A DNA stretch of 64,000 nt from Pestalotiopsis fici W106-1 (lineage: Eukaryota > Ascomycota > Sordariomycetes > Amphisphaeriales > Sporocadaceae), in the NCBI RefSeq assembly GCF_000516985.1, contig NW_006917095.1, forward strand, positions 376,157 through 440,156, given 5' to 3'. Under the pieces are notes generated by a model, which worked only from the letters and a program-made list of their open reading frames with translations, did not search any database and was not told the origin of the DNA. Of this stretch, positions 11,852 to 22,922 are shown in pieces. Positions within the stretch are counted from its first letter, which is position 1. Each line of letters starts with the position of its first letter. A program made the position numbers and the translations under genes.

Positions 11852-13319
11852 CTAGTCCTTTCGGCGTCCCCTGTAACGAGGCACTCCACGAACTCTGTGG
11901 GTATACTTCCACAAGCTCTTGTACTTGGGCTTTTGTCGCTTGACTTCCCAACCACGGGCTTTCCTCTCTCCCTTCATCGAGTACACACGCTTGTGCTTGA
12001 ACTCAATGTCAGCACCAGGAATGCCATGGCGCTCCATGACTCCCGCTGTACCCTCATCCCAGACGGTACGGAAGATGTTGAAGCCCACGGGGTTCAGACC
12101 GAACTTGTCACGGTAGCTCTTCAAGCTGAATCCATCACGGCCGCTGTACAGCTCCTTGAGCTTGGCAAGGTCTAGCTTCTCGCCTGGCTTCTGCTCGAGC
12201 ACGAATACGGACAGACGGTGGTAGGGAGCACCCTTTTGCGAGAATGCAGGCAGCCATGGTACTACCAGCTCTGTCTCTTTGTTGACTAGACCGAGAGGCA
12301 GAGACTGAGTATTGGGAGAGATGGGGATGTTTGCCGCAAGATAGTGGCAGCGACGTTCGAAGCTGTCCGTCTCGGCGTTGGGGACATCCGAGTCCATGAC
12401 GACGACAGAGACTAGCCGCTCGCCAGAGTTGAAGACCTGCACCTTCAAGCGAGGAGGAGTCTCTGTCACTCTGCTGTCCAGAATCTCGCCAGGCTCAACC
12501 TTGTTCCTGCGGAAGAACATTTGCACGTCGACCGTCGGCTCGAACTTGGGGAGAACATCCGGCACAATGTTCAAGGTCTCTATTCTTTGCTTAATGAGAC
12601 GGAAGGGATATCCACGCCACTTCTTCTCGGCTAGGTGACGGTAGACGGGTTTGTCGAAATCGCCTAACTCTCGTGTAAGTCCTCTGGTCCTCGATTATGG
12701 ATATTGGTCAGGCGCATGACTTACCAAGACCATCTTCAAACTTGCGCTTGACAATTGGATCGTTGATATCGACCAAAACTTTGAGTTCCTCGACATAGTC
12801 TCGTAAACTGGCCAAGCGCCTGTTCTTCTTCGTCTCTCCTCCAGGCAGCTTGTCCGCTGGTGTCTCTTCTAGCCTTTTCATGGATGCCAGTGTCGACTGG
12901 AGCGCCTCGAGCTTCTCTTGGCGGTCCTCCTGAAGGATCTTGCGAGCTTCTTGGAAGCATTGGTACGGCAGCAGCTCGAAGGGAATATTTGGCGAAGTCT
13001 TGATGGCGGCTCGGCGACGTCTTGAACCAATTGGCGGCAGGCCCTGCTTTACTAGCTTCCTCTCTCCCCAATAGCTCGTAACAGTATCTCTGGCATCTTG
13101 CGATGCTGCTTGAGAGTCGGCCGACTTTGCGATTGTGCTGCTCGGAGTGGGTATCGGCTCAGATGCCGGCGGTGCGGTCGTAGTCGTGGTGGTCACCTCA
13201 TCTTTCCTGGCTGTACTCTGGGTAAAAGTGCGGCTCAGGGCAAATGAAGAAGACTGAAAGGCCGGCGCCTGACGCAATGACCGGGTTATTGGTCCTGCGA
13301 CCCTCTGGCAACTCGACAT
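11852..13319 (-). CDS. mrpl35: mitochondrial large-subunit ribosomal protein mL38 (MRPL35)
   Basis: Component of the mitochondrial 54S subunit. Two exons, 13319-12725 and 12663-11852, give 468 residues; the intron has GTAAGT and TTAG signals and splits a Gly codon. The N-terminus ([19 protein letters not shown], rich in Arg and Ser with no acids) is a mitochondrial presequence. A Thr/Pro-rich linker and a helical charged region follow. The second exon carries the phosphatidylethanolamine-binding-protein fold with [23 protein letters not shown], the landmark of mL38. The C-terminal basic tail ([18 protein letters not shown]) fits rRNA contact. The true start is the ATG at 13319. The start lies 257 bp from the divergent uL4m gene, so the two mitoribosome genes probably share a promoter. 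Confidence 0.93.
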
Positions 13320-13575
13320 GGCTCCGTACAATCGTGCATTCGAGCTCTAAAGCTTTGTCCAGACGTCCGAGTTCGAACTTTTTTGAAGCTCGACCTAACA
13401 AGCGCGACATCGAGCAGGGGGCCAGACGGACCCACCTTGCCTTGGCTCTTTCTTTGCGGCCCGCCCGCAGCTGCCAATCGCAAGTTCGATAATTTTCTGG
13501 ACGGGAACCTTGAGCTATTGCAAGTGTTGATTGGAGCTTGACGGCATCAATCAATACCGTCCATCACGTTTCATC
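13320..13575. promoter_or_regulatory. shared divergent promoter of mL38 and uL4m
   Basis: Only 256 bases separate the start codons of two genes for proteins of the same mitochondrial ribosomal subunit, transcribed away from each other. Joint control is inferred from this layout. I could not name a specific factor site. Confidence 0.55.
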
Positions 13576-14606
13576 ATGGCTTCAAAGGGTGTCCGAGGTC
13601 TAGGTGAGGCCTTCAGAGCTCTCAGCCTCACATCTCAATCATGTAGAGAAGCCGGTCTGGTATGACAATTCCCTCTGCAGTGCTCAATGCGCTTTTGCTA
13701 ATACCTATCCATTTCCAGCACCGAGTCCCAGCACTCACCAGGTCAATGGCCACTGAGGCGACTCTTCCACAAACGACTGCATCAGTAGACACGAGTTCAA
13801 ATATTTACCAGTCTCAACCGACTGTTCCGTTGACGATTTTCTCGTTTCCTTCGTATGAACCCCAACGCCTCGAAGCCTGGTCCTCGAAGCACCTCAACCT
13901 GCCATTGCGCCGGGACATTCTTCACTTGGCCGTGGTATACGAGGGTGACAACACGCGACAAGGAACCGCTTCATCCAAGACACGATGGGAAGTCCGTGGT
14001 TCCGGACGCAAGCTCTATGCGCAAAAGGGTCTCGGCCGGGCGCGAGTCGGCGACGGTCAGTCTCCCCTGAGGAGAGGTGGTGGAAAGACGTTTGGTCCCA
14101 AGCCTCGCGATTTCGGCACCAAGCTCAACAAGAAGGTCTACGATCTTGCATGGAGGACGGCCCTCTCCTACCGATACCGCCGAGGCGAACTGGTCGTGTG
14201 CCAGGATGGAATGGAGCTCCCGCTACCCGCCGAATTCGAGGAGCTTGTCCTGAACCACCAGATCAGAGACGAGGAGTTGCTCGATGGCTTCAAGGCGCGC
14301 TGGGCAAGACAGGTGCTGGATAGCAATGAGTGGGGAAAACAGCATGGAAGAAGCACAATCATTACCGGCTCGTGGCGGGATAACTTGTTTGAGGCAATGG
14401 ATCTCGTACCAGGATACGGCCGTGCGCTCGATGTCGACGATGTCGACGTTAAAGACCTACTTGAAACAGGCAGGCTCGTTGTTGAGAGAAGTGCGCTCAA
14501 GGAGATGATTGAGAGGCATCAAAGTGATCTGGTGTCGAGTGTCTTTATGAACGGCGCAGTGGTGGGCTCGAAAGGACCCGAGAGCGGAAAGATTATCGTC
14601 GAGTAG
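13576..14606 (+). CDS. mitochondrial large-subunit ribosomal protein uL4m
   Basis: Mitochondrial member of the L4/uL4 ribosomal family, which contacts 23S-type rRNA near the exit tunnel. Two exons, 13576-13659 and 13719-14606, join in phase 0 (donor GTATGA, acceptor TTTCCAG), giving 323 residues. The first exon (MASKGVRGLGEAFRALSLTS...) and the start of the second supply an Arg-rich, acid-poor mitochondrial presequence. Family landmarks in the mature part are LRRDILHLAVVYEGDNTRQG, the basic loop KLYAQKGLGRARVGDGQSP with RRGGGKTFGPKPRDF, and YDLAWRTALSYRYRRGELVV. The GT-GCAG pair just inside the intron would give an implausibly short 21-base intron, so the longer one was chosen. Confidence 0.93.
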
Positions 14607-14867
14607 ACCGAGCGCGTCAAAAGGCGTGTCATGTATTATATACGATCTACTGTAAATCAAAATGTACAATTGGCCAGCGAATAGTCCCATCTCTACATGT
14701 CAACTCGTAGTAGTGGAGACACCGGATGTGGAGTTGTATGCTTCTTTACTGTTTTGTAACTCCACGTTTGGCACGATATGTCTCGTGATTTTGTTTTGTG
14801 TTTATTTATCTCGGGCCACAGCGTAATTGACCTGCCATGACGAGTATCTGCATAAGTAGTCATTATT

Positions 14868-15128
14868 TCATTTCACTGCGAAAGGATTCTTTCGCCTTAT
14901 TCTCCAACGGCCACCGTCATCTCGTTGCATCGTGACCGAGAGCCCCCCAAAGCCTTCCAAAACCGTCCTCATGAGCTCATCCTCGTAATCTTGCTCCCTC
15001 ACTGTCCTCTGAATTGTACCACGAGATTGTCTACTGCTTCCACAAGATTGACTGCCGGCCAACGTGCCGCAGAGTTCGGGGATGGATCTCCGTTTTCGCG
15101 GAGATTGATTTTGCGTAGGTCTGCCCAT
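14868..15128 (-). CDS. small protein of unknown function downstream of RFA3
   Basis: The model starts at the only in-frame ATG, giving 86 residues (MGRPTQNQSPRKRRSIPELC ... ending NPFAVK). The first half is basic and Ser-rich. The second half looks like real coding sequence, with a charged amphipathic stretch (EQDYEDELMRTVLEGFGGLS) and GGRWRIRRKNPF. I do not recognise the family. The same frame is open without a stop from 15383, directly behind the RFA3 stop codon, and includes a poly-Ser and poly-Gln segment. The true product may therefore be longer, start in an unseen upstream exon, or be an extension of RFA3. The frame is probably coding; the start is uncertain. Confidence 0.45.
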   Translation of the reverse strand: MGRPTQNQSPRKRRSIPELCGTLAGSQSCGSSRQSRGTIQRTVREQDYEDELMRTVLEGFGGLSVTMQRDDGGRWRIRRKNPFAVK

Positions 15129-15383
15129 GATGGGTGTCGATTTGGACCTTGACCGCGGAAGTTGATTTGACAAAGAAGAAGAGATAGAAGAAGGAGGCGG
15201 CAGCTGAGACGATCTAGTGAACCTCTGAGCTTGGATTCCTGACCGCCGCGATGATTGCTGCTGCTGCTGCTTTTGAGTGGATGAGGATGACGACGAGAAG
15301 GCGCGTTGGGAGCCCGCCGGCCAGAGCAAGTCCACGAAGCCCAGCGTGTAGCCGGGAGGGTTCAACGAACGCGCATCGTCTCG

Positions 15384-15826
15384 TCAGTTGTCGAAGACAA
15401 ACATTTCTCTATACTGCTGCGTGGCGTCTACCACTGATTGCACAACGTTGTAGTCTGTATGCCTATTTAGCCGGGTATACAGTATAGATTATAGAGATAT
15501 GTGAAATCAACATACCGACATTGTCGCCGAGATCCTTGGACGTCAGAACCTTGATGGAGAGATCTGTGTTCACTTTGCCAATAATCTGGCAGGCATTGCC
15601 GGGAGTAAGATGCTCTTGCTATCAGCCAGTCAGCATTGATAATCCCAGCCCTTTTTCGAGAAATGCTATGACATACAGCGGTTAGGTTGATGGAGATCTG
15701 GCCGTCAGCATCGATCAAGGCCTCTGTGCCGCGGACTTGAATCACTTTGCCTACGATCATGACATTCTTGTTGATGTATGATTCGATGTAGCGGCCAGAG
15801 ACGCGAGGGGTCGAAATGGGCTCCAT
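15384..15826 (-). CDS. rfa3: replication protein A 14-kDa subunit
   Basis: Smallest subunit of the RPA single-stranded-DNA-binding heterotrimer in replication, repair and recombination. Three exons, 15826-15677, 15618-15516 and 15454-15384, give 107 residues, the usual size. Introns have GTATGT donors and TAG/CAG acceptors, and frame is kept at both joins. The single OB fold is visible: STPRVSGRYIESYINKNVMI and VGKVIQVRGTEALIDADGQI in exon 1, then GNACQIIGKVNTDLSIKVLT in exon 2, and a C-terminal helix (VVQSVVDATQQYREMF) for trimer formation in exon 3. The first ATG is used. A 171-codon open frame continues in phase after the TGA stop, reported as a finding. Confidence 0.92.
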
Positions 15827-18800
15827 TTTGACGATACGACAACCAACTTGATCGAGGGAGCTAATTCAAGGTTGATTTTTCTCCGAGTTGAAATCAAATC
15901 AGGAGGTTTGAATATGCTATGATCAATTGCACAGTACTTCTTGACAAGTAAAGAAAGATTCGATGCCTGGTACTAGGCAAGTTTAGGTGGGGCAAACGCG
16001 TCCAGACCGAGGTGCGGGTGGGAGACGCGACTCGACTCACGTGTCCGTCACTAATGGAGGACGCAGGGGCCCTAGCAATTAAAGTGCCTAAAATGGACAC
16101 TGGCATTGAGTTTCAACTGTTCCACTGGCTGCCAACGGTTTCGGCTTCAACGTAATTTGTGTCTTTGTTTTCTATGAATGATCCAGGTAAGCCTCTCTGG
16201 AACTCCTCTCGAATGCTGTCGGAGTACATTGTCATGATTTTTTGTTCTTTTCCACGGGCAACCGACAACCAACCGTCTTGGGTATCGGTCACATTTTCAC
16301 TTGCTCAACTTTGCGCAACTATGGCTGGCAGTGGGGGAATATCCCCAACGACGTTCACAATGGCATCGATCGCACTGAAATGGGTCCTTTTACGAGACCG
16401 AAATTTACCCAAGCTAATGTAGGCCGAGACTGCGACTGCGTTATGTCTAAGCATGTTGGGCCATGAAGCACCAACATCGAGAGCCCCAACTCATGGAGTG
16501 GAGCTGAGGATCCCCAGAGTCAAGACTCGCTTGACGGGAATGTCGTGGAGTTGAGCTCCATGACTACGAACCTATATCGTATGTACACTGCCAAGCTTCC
16601 AAATTTAGGAACTCCAGGCCAGTTTGGACGTGACAATCTCATGTAGGCTCGACCGTGCCACACGAAACGCTCCATCGTCATAGGACTTCGATGTTGGCGT
16701 CCTTGTGTTCTGATGTCACCGCCCAGGAGTGCCCCGGCGACTCCCATCATCAGCGGCGTGGTCGAGACGATAACACATGTTCGGCCAAGGTGCCATTGTT
16801 TCTGCCGACGGATATTGCCGGCATGTCGGCTCGGAATGCCTGGTTGGCGTTTCGCATACCGAGAGTGTCACGAAACAGCAACGTTGTGCCGCTAACAAGT
16901 TGAGGATGCGAGCCTTCACCGTGCTCTTCCATGCAACAGATTTTTTATCGTCTAAACAAGTGTTTGATGAAGTCATGCCCTTGCACTGATTTCAAATGTA
17001 AATCTGTTCTGTGTAGCTGTCAGTCGGTTTCGTGGGATCAGGCACGATCCCTAGCCTCGGACTGGAGGCTTAGAACTCTAATCCGCATCCTTCGCGAGTC
17101 CGCATGCAACGTACAACTTGCCGCATTCAACCATTGGACCCAATAGCCGCAGCGTCTAATCCCCTGTTAAGTCTATCTCGGTAGGCCCAGTGGATTCCAC
17201 CAGAAGGATCAACTTGCAGGATAGGATCATTGCCCTGACGATCCAAACGCCAAGAAATACCGATTCCTGTCTGAGCTCCGCCGCTCTACTGCTTATGCAT
17301 TCTGGAGTGCAGCATCTCTAATAATCGGAGCCTTGAGCATCACTGTCCTTTCAACTGTATCGGTTCCAAGCTAACAAAGTGTAAATCGCCAAACACGTGC
17401 TACGATCTGACAGGCAGGAATATTAGAAGTTGAATACCTATGACCCCCAGCTCCTAAGGAGATGACATGGAGCATTTGCTTACACTGGATTATTCATCAA
17501 AATTTCCTGCAATAGCTGCAATTTGTCTGACAGTTCCTAGGAGTTGAGCGACTTGGGGGCAATGCTGCGGAGGTCTTTGTCGATCAGTGCAGGGCCGCCA
17601 ATCGTATATCATACCGCGTTCCTTGTCGCTTAACGGATGGAATGGGTTGTTTCATTGCTTCGCGCATGAACCATCGACAATCCTACCTGACAGTTCGCAC
17701 GAGGCATGTCTCTTTACTTGTGAGTAGCCGAGAAAGGCCTGATATTGCCAGGTTGGCCCGCTGCTCGCATCTGCCTGGCATAGATCGAGGCTGTATCTGG
17801 TTGTCGTCGTTCTTGGGGCCTGTCGACGTGCATCTCCAGTTGCGTCTCGGCACAGGGATACAAGTACATACCTCGATTTCGTGGACGTCGATCGTACAAG
17901 GAGGTATGCTGAGTGACACTTGGGGTTTTCTAACAATACACTTTGACGGACTCCGCGGGCGTCAGATCGAACCACCCATAATCTATCGGCCCCATGCTGG
18001 CTTGATGCCAAATCTGCCTTGTTGGTCAACATCCTGAACATGTCTTCGAGGTCCCATAACAACTGCTTGTATCAATCTCACCATCTATTGGGCTTCGTTA
18101 GCTAGTCAACCTATTCAAGCATGCGATGTCAATGCCGTTTGTTCTTCGGCATATGCATTGGAAGCTATACCTTGTTCATCCCAAGAAGAAACTTCCTGTG
18201 CAGCTGCGCACATGGGCATGCCGCCTTTTAGAAGTCCTTTGAGAGTTGAGGTGGTCAGATTCATAAGCCGGCAAGTGGTCTAGGCTCTCTGTTCTAGTAT
18301 TGTGCCGTTAGGCAAAGAGGCATGATAATGCGATGATCCTCCAACAGCCGTGATGCAGAATTAGATCGAAAGATCGAGACTCGCCGCATGTCCTACCGAC
18401 ATACTCTATTACTGCAAATGGTAACATCTCCCGCCAGATGAGCTTTCAAATCCTTGATTTCCTCTCTTACATCATTACCAATATTGAAAATCTCATTCCA
18501 TTTATACATAGCGAGCACGTTATAGACGCCCAGACCATATCCCGCTCTCTATTATCTCATTTACCACGCAGCATTGCCATATGCACGTCATATTTCTCTA
18601 CTCTTCTCGTCACCTTTATCAAACATCACTTATCGTCAAATTAAGAAAGGGATCTCCTATCATAGCATCAATCATTTTCAACCACCAACAGTGACCGGAC
18701 CCACAGCTACGACAGCTCAGCGGCATTAAACGACCAGGTCACTGGGAAAATCAATACCTGAGCACCAACGCAAGTCTGGACACAGACGCTGAATGACCAA

Positions 18801-19499
18801 GGTCCCATCGGGCGACCACAGCAGTACCTTCTTGCCCGATTTCATATTTCGCATGGGTTAAAAAACGTTGAACTGTCATACTCAACCTCGTTATTCGGTG
18901 CCAGAGATCGACATTTATAAAGATATTAAGATTAACATATCAAGATAAAATTCTAGAACCGACCCAGAAGAAAACGTTCCATCTTTGGCTTGCAACAAAC
19001 GACATAACTCCTCGGGAATTAGTGGCAGCCTTACCTGTTGGCTGTATTGGGATCAGAGAAATACTGTGCCTCATTCCTGCGAGAGGATCCAAACATCGCT
19101 CGATAGGTAGTCGGGCTAATCCAGTCCCAACAAGCTTCGATTCAATAGTGCGCTCCTCCTGGCCTATTCGGTGTCAAGCGCTTGCAACAAACAATCAGAT
19201 CATTAAACTGGTCAGAGATCATGTTTTCAATACTTGATTAACCCAAATTCTAGAGCCTTGATCAGATAATCCTGACTTCCAATTAAAGACTGAGGAGGTT
19301 TAGCGCAACTTCTGTTGTGCTTGGCCGCAGAGTGTTCTGTGCCGTTCACCGAACAGACGTCAGACGCCCGGGTCGGGCGAGGATCAGCCTATTATTGTTT
19401 TCCGGAACCCAAAAAAATATACTGCCACCGTCCTGTTCTTGTTTGCGCGCATCTATCCTGGTCACTTTCATCCTCACGGCGCGTCAGTACATTGGAAGG
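15827..19499. other. gene-poor interval, 3.7 kb
   Basis: No intact gene can be supported. Two zones, about 16,520-16,990 and 17,640-18,060, have overlapping open frames on both strands. None contains a domain I can name, so decayed genes are possible but unproven. The last few hundred bases should hold the promoter and leader of the bZIP gene. Confidence 0.5.
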
Positions 19500-20663
19500 A
19501 TGGACGGCGATGCGCATTTTTACAGTTATGATCCGCAAGCACAAGATGGTCGAGGTTATCAAGCCTTTGATGGAGAGGCCGGTGCTTCGCAGCAAATATA
19601 TCATTCAGGATTTGCGGCGCTCTCATTCCCCGAGGCTGTACCATCACAGCCTGTGCACATGCCAATCGGGCTGATGCAGCCACCGTTGACACGGTCATCT
19701 TTACCAGCGAGAGCGTCCGTTCAGTCCGATCTTGATATATATGGATCGGCACCACCCAATCACCAGCGCCAGAGACGGCTGTCACCGGCGCCTAGTCTTG
19801 ATCGTTTGAAACTCGAATCCCCAGAGCTTACCAGCGGTCCGTCCAGTACACCAGAGTCAAGGCTATCTGGACAGAGCATTACTCCAAATATTACACCACC
19901 GGATCTCGCGGCTTATCCCATTCAACCATCGAAACCCTCAGAGGCAGTGTTTCCACCGCCAGCGCCGTTACTACCCAGGCGAAGGCGGCCTCGGAAACCT
20001 CGTCCAAAACCAGAGCTGAGCGTAGAGGAGGAGACGGCCAAGAGGGAGAAGTTTTTGGAAAGAAACAGAGTGGCTGCAGGGAAATGCCGAGAAAAGAGGA
20101 AAACATGGATGACTGACTTGGAGGATACCAAGCTCGAGCTCGAAGATCGCAACACCCGACTCAGAACAGAGCACAGCGCACTATTGATGGAGTTCAACCA
20201 GATGCGGGCCGCCTTGATGGCGCATGCCAACTGCGGCGATGTCAGAATCAACAAATGGGTCGAGAATGAAGCGAAGCGTTTTGTCCTGGGTGCTGGAGAG
20301 CAATATGACTCGATGCTCGCTACTTATGGTATATCGACTGGGCCGCAGATAAGGAATGACAGTACATCGACAATGTCCGAGTACACGACGGCCGTGATAC
20401 AGGACATGGAGAATGCTTCACGCCAACGTACTATACCTGTGACTCATGGTATGAGTCCGACACAATCAGCATCTATTTCGATGCCACGAGCCATGCCCGA
20501 CACTTCGATCTTGTTCCGGGATCCTGCGACACATGACCCCGGTAGACGCCCGATGATCTTGAACGAGCCAGTCTACATGGTCTCACCGACAACCAGGATA
20601 GAAAATAACGCAAGCCTTGGAAATTATCTTGAGAATGTGCCTCGTCCATATCCGGCATGTTGA
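19500..20663 (+). CDS. bZIP transcription factor, ATF/CREB type
   Basis: Nuclear DNA-binding regulator of 387 residues in a single exon. The N-terminal half is Pro/Ser-rich and probably disordered. A basic stretch (LPRRRRPRKPRPKP) precedes the bZIP at about residues 179-240. The basic region contains the diagnostic N-x7-R pattern in LERNRVAAGKCREKRK. The zipper has Leu at heptad spacing, with the family-typical end LMAHANCGDVRINKWVENEA. That combination is characteristic of fungal ATF/CREB-like factors used in stress and development. The C-terminal 140 residues are unstructured. The frame is open upstream to 19317, but the ATG at 19500 is the first Met and lies after a plausible leader. The exact orthologue (AtfA, AtfB or other) cannot be decided by eye. 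Confidence 0.9.
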   Translation: MDGDAHFYSYDPQAQDGRGYQAFDGEAGASQQIYHSGFAALSFPEAVPSQPVHMPIGLMQPPLTRSSLPARASVQSDLDIYGSAPPNHQRQRRLSPAPSLDRLKLESPELTSGPSSTPESRLSGQSITPNITPPDLAAYPIQPSKPSEAVFPPPAPLLPRRRRPRKPRPKPELSVEEETAKREKFLERNRVAAGKCREKRKTWMTDLEDTKLELEDRNTRLRTEHSALLMEFNQMRAALMAHANCGDVRINKWVENEAKRFVLGAGEQYDSMLATYGISTGPQIRNDSTSTMSEYTTAVIQDMENASRQRTIPVTHGMSPTQSASISMPRAMPDTSILFRDPATHDPGRRPMILNEPVYMVSPTTRIENNASLGNYLENVPRPYPAC

Positions 20664-22114
20664 GAGTTCCCGATGGAATGAATGTGTCTTTATGAAACGG
20701 TCTTGCAAATAGCTGGGAGGTATCCTATCAAGCCGGACTTGGGAAAGGTGGAAAATGGTTTGGTTTTGACTTTGGCGTTGATTGGACCGGTCACAGTGCA
20801 CAACATCTCTTGGATACCCAGCGTGATTTCGAGGCTCCGGGCGTTATGCGAACCTGGGCGAATTGAATTCTGATTGAATAATTTGTTCCGTTGTCATGTT
20901 CGTGAAAATCATCTATACCGTTAAAAGTTTCCGTGAATGGAAAGGGAAGGAGAGTTCAGCTGAGTTGAACCGTTGGCCGCAGGTAAGATAAAGATTGGTA
21001 TACTTGCTACGAGTCGTCGCCCTCAAGGTGGACAAGTCAAAGTGGAGCGAGCGACTGATCCTCGACACTGCCAACGCATAGTACTGACGTTTGTACACAG
21101 TATACTATAGACACCTGGAACTTCCCGCTCCTATGGACCTACCGAGCATTGAATACAATCCGATAGGTCGGTCATTGAGTCCCAGTCGATGAGGCGGATG
21201 GCGGTACGTTACCCGCGAGGAGCATCGTGCATCGTATTCGTACCACGAGTGAGAAAACCCCACAACCAAATTTGACAGCCGAGGTACATTATCTGATCGA
21301 TTCCCTGTTTCATCAGATAAAAAGCCTTGGCGGAAGATCATTATTTGATTGATCTGGTTCGATGACCGTGCAAATTGACGATGCTGCGGTACCGTCTGTG
21401 CAGGTCCAAGGCCAAAAGTCTTACTCGCGCGGGTGATGTACTGCATATAATTGACAAAAGGCAGGGATATGATGACAACATCGTAAACTGCCAGAATAGG
21501 AAAGCTACGAGAGAGTATCGCCTAATTATTTCCAACCAAAGTGGACATAGTCCATAGCTGTGATAGATTAACCTTAAATGTATGAACGGATATATATTCT
21601 ACGTCTGCTGGTCTGATGATCAGGAACCCCCTTATAGGTAAGAAGCTAGATGCTCGCCCGAGTTCGTTCGAGCATGACTACACCATAACGTAAGCTCTCC
21701 TCCTGGTTGGATAATTTGTCGCTTCATGTCCACTGGAATCGATGCTTGGCAGTATTGACTGGTGGAAAGATTCAGTAACGTAACATGGGATTTCCATTCA
21801 TGTTTTCACTCATGACTATCGTTGCCCCGCCAGTGGTAGTGTCGTTGTCGTGAGTTTTGCTGCGAACTGTGGGCACGAAGTGATATCACATGGTAGAATG
21901 AATGCCTGTTGAAAGGACTGCTCTACTTGCGTACTCGGGGAGGTATTGGAGTGCCTTGGTTGACCCATGCATAGAGTTCCACCAATGACACTGGTATACC
22001 ATGATATTTTGTACAAGCAAAATCGAATATATATATGTGGCCTGTCAATTCTGGTTGCATTGGCTCTCCTTCTGCCACAATCACAATCAACTCAGTACTC
22101 GACAGTCTCACAAA
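20664..22114. other. intergenic, 1.45 kb
   Basis: No gene is seen. The distal end is the promoter of the mini-peptide gene and contains a TATATATAT run at 22028-22036, about 80 bases before its ATG. Confidence 0.6.
22028..22036 (+). promoter_or_regulatory. TATA-like box of the mini-peptide gene
   Basis: A run of alternating T and A lies 79 bases before the ATG at 22115, and the intervening leader is C/A-rich. This is the spacing expected of a well-expressed fungal gene. Confidence 0.5.
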
Positions 22115-22300
22115 ATGAACTTCTACCTAGCCTTTGTCACTCTCCTCGCTGCTGGCCATGCGGCCACTGTACCCCAGCAGCTCGAAGCTCGCGAACCCAG
22201 CATCCCTGCCTGCTGTGCAGTAAGTATGAGCCCAGTTTCCAAGTCCTACAGTCGCTCATGATTATAGTTGGACTGCTACAACGACCCGCGATGCGGCTAG
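22115..22300 (+). CDS. secreted mini-peptide with alpha-conotoxin-like cysteine framework
   Basis: Two exons, 22115-22219 and 22268-22300, encode a 45-residue precursor. The 48-base intron has a consensus GTAAGT donor and a TATAG acceptor and joins in phase 0. Residues 1 to about 16 form a clear signal peptide (Met-Asn, then a hydrophobic core ending Gly-His-Ala). A short propeptide-like stretch with one Arg follows. The last 13 residues contain all four cysteines, as CC-x3-C-x5-C, and the chain ends with a single Gly after the last Cys. In cone snails the same spacing (framework I, loops 3/5) defines one class of alpha-conotoxin, where a C-terminal Gly is the amidation donor; that is family knowledge. 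Similarity here is to the framework only, and convergence or another small-effector class is possible. The context (CAAAATG, TATA at -80) supports expression. Function and toxicity are unproven. Confidence 0.7.
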
Positions 22301-22922
22301 GGTTGCTAGCCACCATGTGCAACCTCGCCATCGAGCTTGTTTAGTTGAGCGCGACTCCTTTTGATCAACATTACCAACGTACTTTGGCACGGAGGACAAT
22401 ATTTGGATATGTTCAAGGTCGCCGGAACGGTTACCACTCTGTCGTGGCCCTCGTTTGACAACTTATGCTAGTCAGGATAGCTTCATATAGGAGGACGTTC
22501 ATCTTTGATCTTTATGCTCCGTGATTTTCACCTAGTATTGCGAATCGAAAGACAATGATATAGTGACTATTGTTGTAATTGCAACACACAAAATTTCTTG
22601 AAGCTTATTAGTATTCTCATTTGGTGTCTTTATTAGATGAGATTATTATAAGTATATGAAGGAAACTTGTAGTCGCTGTAGTGTCTTTTATTTATGGTAC
22701 ATCTGACTCTCTTTCTTGGAGTCTAGGGTCCTCCTTTGCTTGATTAAGTACCCTGAAAAACAAATATCGCTTGGTAAATTCATGCACGGCCAATGATGTG
22801 TCCTTACTAGGGTATCGATACAATCACCCCATTACTCTCCGGTTAGTTTCCCTCGTCATATGACGATTGAGTGTATTTTCTTTTCCTTTTTCTTTTGTCT
22901 CCTCTTTCTTCCTCCTGGTTCT
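22301..22922. other. intergenic, convergent 3' ends
   Basis: An A/T-rich stretch lies between the mini-peptide gene (+) and the rhodopsin-domain gene (-). No further gene is seen. Confidence 0.6.
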
